From contig JAAEPF010000017.1 of the NCBI GenBank assembly GCA_024222295.1, positions 248,001 through 312,000 of the forward strand: 64,000 nucleotides of DNA. The letters run 5' to 3'. Position 1 is the stretch's first letter. Every line of letters starts with the position of its first letter. The notes beneath the pieces are model-generated. The model ran no database searches and had not been told where the DNA came from. It saw nothing but the letters and a program-made list of their open reading frames with translations. Position numbers and translations under genes: made by a program. The stretch is from Actinomycetes bacterium (GTDB lineage Bacteria; Actinomycetota; Acidimicrobiia; Acidimicrobiales; Microtrichaceae). Below, piece after piece: positions 59,517-64,000 of this stretch.

Positions 59517-60881
59517 GTGGCCGAACAGACCAAGTACCTGTTGGACGAGTCGGACATGCCGACCCAGTGGTACAACCTGGTTCCAGACCTCCCCGCGCCG
59601 CCGCCGCCTCCGCTGCATCCGGGCACCGGCCAGCCAATCGGCCCCGAGGACCTGGCGCCCTTGTTCCCGATGGCGCTCATCGCGCAGGAGGTGTCGAGCG
59701 ACTCCTACATCGACATCCCCGAGCCGGTGCAGGACATCTACCGGCTGTGGCGTCCTTCTCCGCTGTACCGGGCGCGTCGCCTCGAAAAGGCCCTCGGCAC
59801 GCCCGCGCACATCTACTACAAGTACGAAGGCGTCAGCCCGGCCGGGTCGCACAAGCCCAACACGTCGGTGCCGCAGGCGTTCTACAACGCCGAGGAAGGT
59901 GTCACGAAGCTCACCACCGAGACCGGAGCCGGCCAGTGGGGGACGGCACTCGCCTTTGCGTGCTCACTGTTCGGCATCGACTGCGAGGTCTGGCAGGTGC
60001 GCGCCTCCTATGACCAGAAGCCTTACCGAAAGTCGATGATGCAGGTGTTCGGAGCCGACGTGCATCCGAGCCCGAGCGACATCACCGAGATCGGCCGCAA
60101 GATCCTTGCCGACGACCCCGATACCCCGGGCAGCCTCGGCATCGCCATCTCGGAGGCGGTCGAGGTGGCCGGCGCCAACGAGGAGATCCGCTACGCACTC
60201 GGCTCGGTACTCAACCACGTGCTGCTGCACCAGACCATCATCGGCGAAGAAGCGATCAAGCAGCTCGCGATGGCCGGCGAATCCCCCGACGTCGTGGTCG
60301 GCTGCGTGGGCGGCGGCTCCAACTTCGGCGGCCTCGCCTTCCCGTTCATCCGCGAGAACCTGGCGGGCAACCTCGATGCCGAGATCCGCGCGGTGGAGCC
60401 GGCTGCATGCCCCACGCTCACCAAGGGCACCTACGCCTACGACTTCGGCGACACCGCGGGGATGACGCCCTTGATGAAGATGCACACGATCGGCCACGAC
60501 TTCGTGCCCGATCCGATCCACGCCGGCGGCTTGCGCTACCACGGCATGTCGCCGCTCATCTCACATGTCTACGAACTGGGCCTCATGACCGCCGAGTCAC
60601 GCCACCAGAGCGAGTGCTTCGCGGCCGGAGTCGAGTTCGCCCGCAACGAGGGGATCGTGCCGGCACCCGAGCCGACCCACGCGCTCGCCGCCGCGATCGA
60701 CGAGGCCAACAGGTGCGCCGAGACCGGCGAGGAGAAGGTCATCCTCACCGCACTGTGCGGCCACGGTCACCTCGACCTCGCCGCCTACGACAAGTACCTG
60801 TCGGGTGAGGTGCAGGACTACGAGTACCCCCAGGAACGAATCGACGAGGCCCTGTCGCGCCTACCCGACGTGGCGGGTTGA
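59517..60881 (+). CDS. Tryptophan synthase beta-like protein (TrpB2 type)
   Basis: A 454-residue PLP enzyme. The cofactor lysine is in GSHKPNTS (Lys113) and the phosphate loop is [11 protein letters not shown]. The proline-rich N-terminus and the internal extensions are characteristic of TrpB2, which makes tryptophan from indole and serine or acts on serine/O-phosphoserine without TrpA. No trpA or other trp gene is near. GTG 59517 has GAGGAGGA upstream. Confidence 0.92.
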   Translation: MAEQTKYLLDESDMPTQWYNLVPDLPAPPPPPLHPGTGQPIGPEDLAPLFPMALIAQEVSSDSYIDIPEPVQDIYRLWRPSPLYRARRLEKALGTPAHIYYKYEGVSPAGSHKPNTSVPQAFYNAEEGVTKLTTETGAGQWGTALAFACSLFGIDCEVWQVRASYDQKPYRKSMMQVFGADVHPSPSDITEIGRKILADDPDTPGSLGIAISEAVEVAGANEEIRYALGSVLNHVLLHQTIIGEEAIKQLAMAGESPDVVVGCVGGGSNFGGLAFPFIRENLAGNLDAEIRAVEPAACPTLTKGTYAYDFGDTAGMTPLMKMHTIGHDFVPDPIHAGGLRYHGMSPLISHVYELGLMTAESRHQSECFAAGVEFARNEGIVPAPEPTHALAAAIDEANRCAETGEEKVILTALCGHGHLDLAAYDKYLSGEVQDYEYPQERIDEALSRLPDVAG

Positions 60882-60985
60882 GCCGTGGCGATCGACACAG
60901 TGCACATGCTGCTGTATTGCTCCCAGCCGGAAGTGAGGCGGGTCGCAGAGCAGCCCACCGCGCCCGGAGCACCCGCTGGGTAGTT

Positions 60986-61825
60986 GTGACTGTTGACACC
61001 ATTTGGTGTCTCGGTACTCTGTTGATTCTGATGTTGCGGGGGGTCGCAATCGGAGTGCCACCCCTGGCGTTGGCTGCTGGCGCCGGGATGTGGGCACAGG
61101 TGAGGCGCATGGTCAGCGCGCCCCTGCCCCATTTCGAGGACCACGATCCCTCGGGCGAGTACGGTGACCCGCACGGCATGCCGGTCCGGGTGGGCGTGCT
61201 CGGTGACAGCACCGTGACGGGCCCCGGCCTGCGTGAGCCCTCTGGTTCGTGGATCGCCCAGTTGGTCGACAGGCTGCCGTGGAACGTCGAGTTGTGCAGC
61301 CACGCCAAGGGCGGCTCGCGGGTGCGCGATGTGCTCATCGACCAGGCGCCGCAAGCCATGGTTGATCCACCCGATGTGTTCGTGGTCTCTGTCGGGGCCA
61401 ACGACGTGATGCACGCGACGCCCACCCGCCAGTTCCGACGTGACCTCGAGGCGACGATCGAGGTGCTGCGTGCGGCGGCGCCGGTCGTGACCCTCGGTGT
61501 GGGCGACCTTTCGATCATCCCGCGTATGCCGGTGGCGTTGCGCCCGCTGGCAGCGAAGCGATGCGTGACGATTGACCGGATCCACGACGACGTTGTCACC
61601 AACCGTTCGGGGGTCGTGCGGGTGCCGGTGGCAGAGCTGTCGGACCCGCACTTCGCCAACGCAGACCTGAGCTGGTTCACCCCCGACCTGTTCCACCCCA
61701 ACGAGCTCGGCCACAAGCTCTGGGCCGACCTGTTCCGACCCTATGTGCACTCGGCGCTCGACACCGCTGTGTCGGTGATCGACCTCCGCAACCCGGTGCG
61801 GCAGTTCCAGGACTCAGGAGCCTGA
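60986..61825 (+). CDS. SGNH/GDSL-type hydrolase, membrane-anchored
   Basis: A 279-residue hydrolase with an N-terminal hydrophobic helix (LGTLLILMLRGVAIGVPPLALAAG) that would anchor it. Catalytic blocks: GVLGDSTVTG (Ser), the Gly in HAKGGSRV, VGANDVMH (Asn) and DLFHPNELGH (Asp-His). The family covers esterases, lipases and carbohydrate esterases. GTG 60986 is preferred so that the helix is N-terminal; ATG 61031 would cut into it. Its 3' end overlaps the convergent MBL gene by 12 bases. Confidence 0.83.
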   Translation: MTVDTIWCLGTLLILMLRGVAIGVPPLALAAGAGMWAQVRRMVSAPLPHFEDHDPSGEYGDPHGMPVRVGVLGDSTVTGPGLREPSGSWIAQLVDRLPWNVELCSHAKGGSRVRDVLIDQAPQAMVDPPDVFVVSVGANDVMHATPTRQFRRDLEATIEVLRAAAPVVTLGVGDLSIIPRMPVALRPLAAKRCVTIDRIHDDVVTNRSGVVRVPVAELSDPHFANADLSWFTPDLFHPNELGHKLWADLFRPYVHSALDTAVSVIDLRNPVRQFQDSGA

Positions 61826-62737
61826 CCCGCCGCCCACTGCTTCCATAGGCTCGAGCGTGCGCACGGCGATGTCGGGGTCGAACCGGCTCATGTCGTCAGC
61901 GAACCCGCCGAGGTTGACGTTGAAGGAGAACTTCATCGGTGCCTCGACGGGCTCGAAGAAGCTGTCGTGGTGGTGCGCGAGGACGACTCTGGGGCGAAGC
62001 CGGCGCATGGCCCGACCGATGTAGTCGTGGGTGTACATCCGTCCAGCGATGCCGCAAAGGAACAGATCGACATCTCGGGCGCGGATCTCGTCGTCGACCA
62101 GGTTGGCCGAGCCCTGGTGGTAGATCGTGGCTCCGCCCATCTCGATCGTGATGCCCCATACCCGGCCACATCGGTAGTTGCCGGACCCGAGGTGGTCGAG
62201 CGAATCGCAGGTGAGCTCGCCCTCTGCGGGCACCTTCAGCCCGAACAGCAGTTTCGAATGCACCGACGGCGTGAAGGAGAAGGTGAACGGCCCCACCTCG
62301 TAGCGCTGGTGGGGATCGACGACCACAGCCCGGTCGGCCATCGAGTGGAGCCCCATCAGGTGTTGCAGCGATGGAGAGCCGTACACGTCGCATCCGTGCA
62401 GCGACGCCACGGTGGGCACATCCACCGCGTGGTCGAAATGGGTGTGGCCGACCAGCACCGCGTCAGCTCGCGGCACCAGACGCTCCACCAACCCGCGATC
62501 GGACGCCAAGGCGCTGGAGCGCAGCGTTGTGCGTAGGTCGCGGCGCGTCAGGTACGGATCGATGAGAATTGTCGTACCTTCGGCCGACAGAGCGAACCCC
62601 GCAGTCCCGAGCCACTGGAGCGACAGGCTGGTCGGCAGCACCTCGGCCGCATCGTGCCAGTTGAGGTCACGCTGCACCGACGGGTCGTCGCGGTGGCGGA
62701 GCCGCTTGAGGCGGTCAAGTGCTGGAGTCGGGCTCAT
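61814..62737 (-). CDS. MBL-fold metallo-hydrolase
   Basis: A 307-residue metallo-beta-lactamase-fold protein. Metal motif GHTHFDHAVDVP, then CDVYGSP, a GATIYHQGSANLVDDE segment with the distal residues, and VVLAHHHDSFFEP. This resembles the UlaG/RomA-like group of lactonases and phosphodiesterases. ATG 62737 starts the conserved sequence. Convergent with the SGNH hydrolase gene; their stop codons overlap. Confidence 0.88.
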   Translation of the reverse strand: MSPTPALDRLKRLRHRDDPSVQRDLNWHDAAEVLPTSLSLQWLGTAGFALSAEGTTILIDPYLTRRDLRTTLRSSALASDRGLVERLVPRADAVLVGHTHFDHAVDVPTVASLHGCDVYGSPSLQHLMGLHSMADRAVVVDPHQRYEVGPFTFSFTPSVHSKLLFGLKVPAEGELTCDSLDHLGSGNYRCGRVWGITIEMGGATIYHQGSANLVDDEIRARDVDLFLCGIAGRMYTHDYIGRAMRRLRPRVVLAHHHDSFFEPVEAPMKFSFNVNLGGFADDMSRFDPDIAVRTLEPMEAVGGGSGS

Positions 62738-62851
62738 CACGGCACAGCATCGCACCACAGCTGAAACCCTGCAGCCGTTGGGGTTGTGGCTGTGCTGGAC
62801 TGGCGGCACCCGGTTGCCAGTCGGTGGCCCGCGTTGCATCTGGAGTCCGAA

Positions 62852-63634
62852 ATGAGCGAAGGCGAATTCGCCGGCAGGAGAGCGGTCGTGACCGGTGGCG
62901 ACCGAGGCATGGGCCTCGGCATCGCCACACGGCTCGCAGAACAGGGTGCGGAGGTGTGCCTGGTTGCGCGTGACGCCGACGCGCTGGACGAGGCCCGCTC
63001 CGCGGTGGGGTCGACCGGCGCGAGCTGCACCACGATCGTCGCCGACCTCGCAGACCTCGGCGAAGCAACGGGTGTGGCGGACCAACTCGGCACCACAGGG
63101 CCCTGGGACATCCTCGTGAACGACGCCGGCAATCCGCCCGGACCGGTGCTTGTCGACCTGCCGGTCGAGCTGTGGGACGAGACATTCGGCGTGCACGTGC
63201 GCGCCCCGTTCCTGCTCTCGAAGGCTGTGCTGCCGCAGATGATCGAGCGCGGCGGCGGCGACATACTCAGTATCTCCTCGACCGCCACGGTCACGCCCAC
63301 CCCCGGCCACGGCGCCTACTCCCCGGCGAAGTCCGCTCTCGAGTCGCTCACTCGCAACATGGCGCTCGAGTGGGGGCCGCACAACGTGAAGGCCAACGCG
63401 ATCCAGCCGACAGCGGTGATGACGAAGCTCGGCGAGAAGGTCTGGGGCTCGAAGCCGGTGCAGGCCGACTGGCTGCGCTCCAAGATCCCGATGGGTCGCT
63501 TCGGGGAGGTGTCCGACATCGTCGACCTGGCGCACTACCTGCTCGGTCCGCACAACTCGTTCGTGAGCGGCGCGGTCATCCCGTGCGATGGTGCGATGCG
63601 TACCGGCTACTTCGACAAGCCCGTGCAGCCATGA
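62852..63634 (+). CDS. SDR-family oxidoreductase
   Basis: A 260-residue SDR: TGGDRGMG, NDAGNPPG, Ser in SISSTATVT and YSPAKSA. The C-terminal FVSGAVIPCDGAM is slightly altered from the usual pattern. ATG 62852 starts just before MSEGEFAGRRAVVTGG. Its stop overlaps the start of the DUF985 cupin gene (ATGA). Confidence 0.88.
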   Translation: MSEGEFAGRRAVVTGGDRGMGLGIATRLAEQGAEVCLVARDADALDEARSAVGSTGASCTTIVADLADLGEATGVADQLGTTGPWDILVNDAGNPPGPVLVDLPVELWDETFGVHVRAPFLLSKAVLPQMIERGGGDILSISSTATVTPTPGHGAYSPAKSALESLTRNMALEWGPHNVKANAIQPTAVMTKLGEKVWGSKPVQADWLRSKIPMGRFGEVSDIVDLAHYLLGPHNSFVSGAVIPCDGAMRTGYFDKPVQP

Positions 63635-64000
63635 GCGGAAGTGAGGCGGCCGGAAAGCTGCCGACGAACGCGGGAGCCAGGCGCCTTGTGGAGGACCTGG
63701 GCCTCGAAACCCACCCGGAAGGCGGGTGGTTCCGGCGGGTGTGGACGGCCCCGGGCAGCTCGACCGATGACCGGTCTGCCGGCTCGGCGATCGAGTTCCT
63801 GATGGAGGCCGGCGCCGGGTCGCGGTGGCACCGCATCGACGCCTCCGAGGTGTGGACACTCGCTCAGGGTGGACCGGTGGTGCTCTCGATGAGCGATGGC
63901 ACCGCAGAGCCGACCGAGGTGGTCGTCGGCGGTCGCACTGGGGTCAACCAGGCCGTGGTGCCGCCCGGCACCTGGCAGGCGGCGCGCACGACCGGCGACT
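63631..64000 (+). CDS. DUF985 cupin-domain protein (partial, runs off the window)
   Basis: An open frame of 123 codons from ATG 63631 to the window end without a stop. The sequence LETHPEGGWFRRVWTA, then IEFLMEAGAGSRWHRIDASEVWTL, fits the DUF985 cupin family. Cupins of this type are small and of unclear function. It overlaps the SDR stop by four bases and is probably the next gene of that operon. Confidence 0.8.
   Translation, partial: MSGSEAAGKLPTNAGARRLVEDLGLETHPEGGWFRRVWTAPGSSTDDRSAGSAIEFLMEAGAGSRWHRIDASEVWTLAQGGPVVLSMSDGTAEPTEVVVGGRTGVNQAVVPPGTWQAARTTGD

Noticed and set aside
61814-61825. Twelve-base overlap of the convergent SGNH hydrolase and MBL genes
   Set aside because: Both stop codons are well supported; such small convergent overlaps are common in compact genomes and not remarkable.

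Overview
The window is high-GC, densely packed bacterial DNA with many 1-8 base start/stop overlaps, frequent GTG starts and few non-coding gaps. Gene content (selenocysteine machinery, an F420-type luciferase-like oxidoreductase, PPOX-class flavoproteins, many short-chain dehydrogenases, TetR regulators, a leaderless-type promoter) suggests a free-living actinobacterium, perhaps of the Acidimicrobiia. That placement is inference, because no rRNA or other phylogenetic marker is present. I saw no tRNA, rRNA, CRISPR array or insertion sequence.

Layout. 1-3.5 kb: the end of selD, then selA and selB. 3.5-10.1 kb: mixed metabolic genes, including a sulfatase fused to a DJ-1/PfpI domain. 10.3-33.5 kb: a large catabolic region. 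Six copies of one palindromic operator (core AxTxAxCGAGCGGTTAGTT) lie in front of its transcription units, and a TetR gene sits inside it, so it looks like one regulon. It encodes a fused E1 plus E2 of a 2-oxoacid dehydrogenase, a ThuA-like protein, an acyl-CoA dehydrogenase, several SDRs, a Rieske oxygenase, a molybdopterin oxidoreductase, a zinc alcohol dehydrogenase, a DUF35/thiolase pair, an acyl-CoA ligase, a P450, and two incomplete PEP-synthase-like proteins: one has the ATP-binding and phospho-histidine domains, the other a substrate-type domain plus phospho-histidine domain. The substrate is unknown; a cyclic terpenoid-, steroid- or polyketide-like carboxylic acid would fit.

33.5-42.8 kb: a probable lnt remnant, zinc-ribbon and DUF2889 proteins, an SNF2 helicase operon, and a desaturase/DUF427/amine-oxidase operon facing its own TetR gene. 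The amine oxidase is a circular permutation: its usual C-terminal FAD-binding segment precedes the Rossmann motif. 42.8-50.5 kb: SnoaL-like protein, dienelactone hydrolase, a short reading frame interrupted by TGA that may be a tiny selenoprotein or a decayed gene, a secreted nuclease/phosphatase-like lipoprotein, an SDR, an orphan FtsX-type permease and an aldehyde dehydrogenase. 50.7-53.3 kb: a GGDEF-EAL protein with visibly lower GC, possibly acquired. 53.4-64 kb: phytanoyl-CoA-dioxygenase-like protein, luciferase-like oxidoreductase, an apparently inactive beta-lactamase-fold lipoprotein, pirin, SDRs, a stand-alone TrpB, an SGNH hydrolase, an MBL-fold protein and a DUF985 cupin cut by the window edge.

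All family assignments come from reading motifs and overall protein resemblance; no database search was run.
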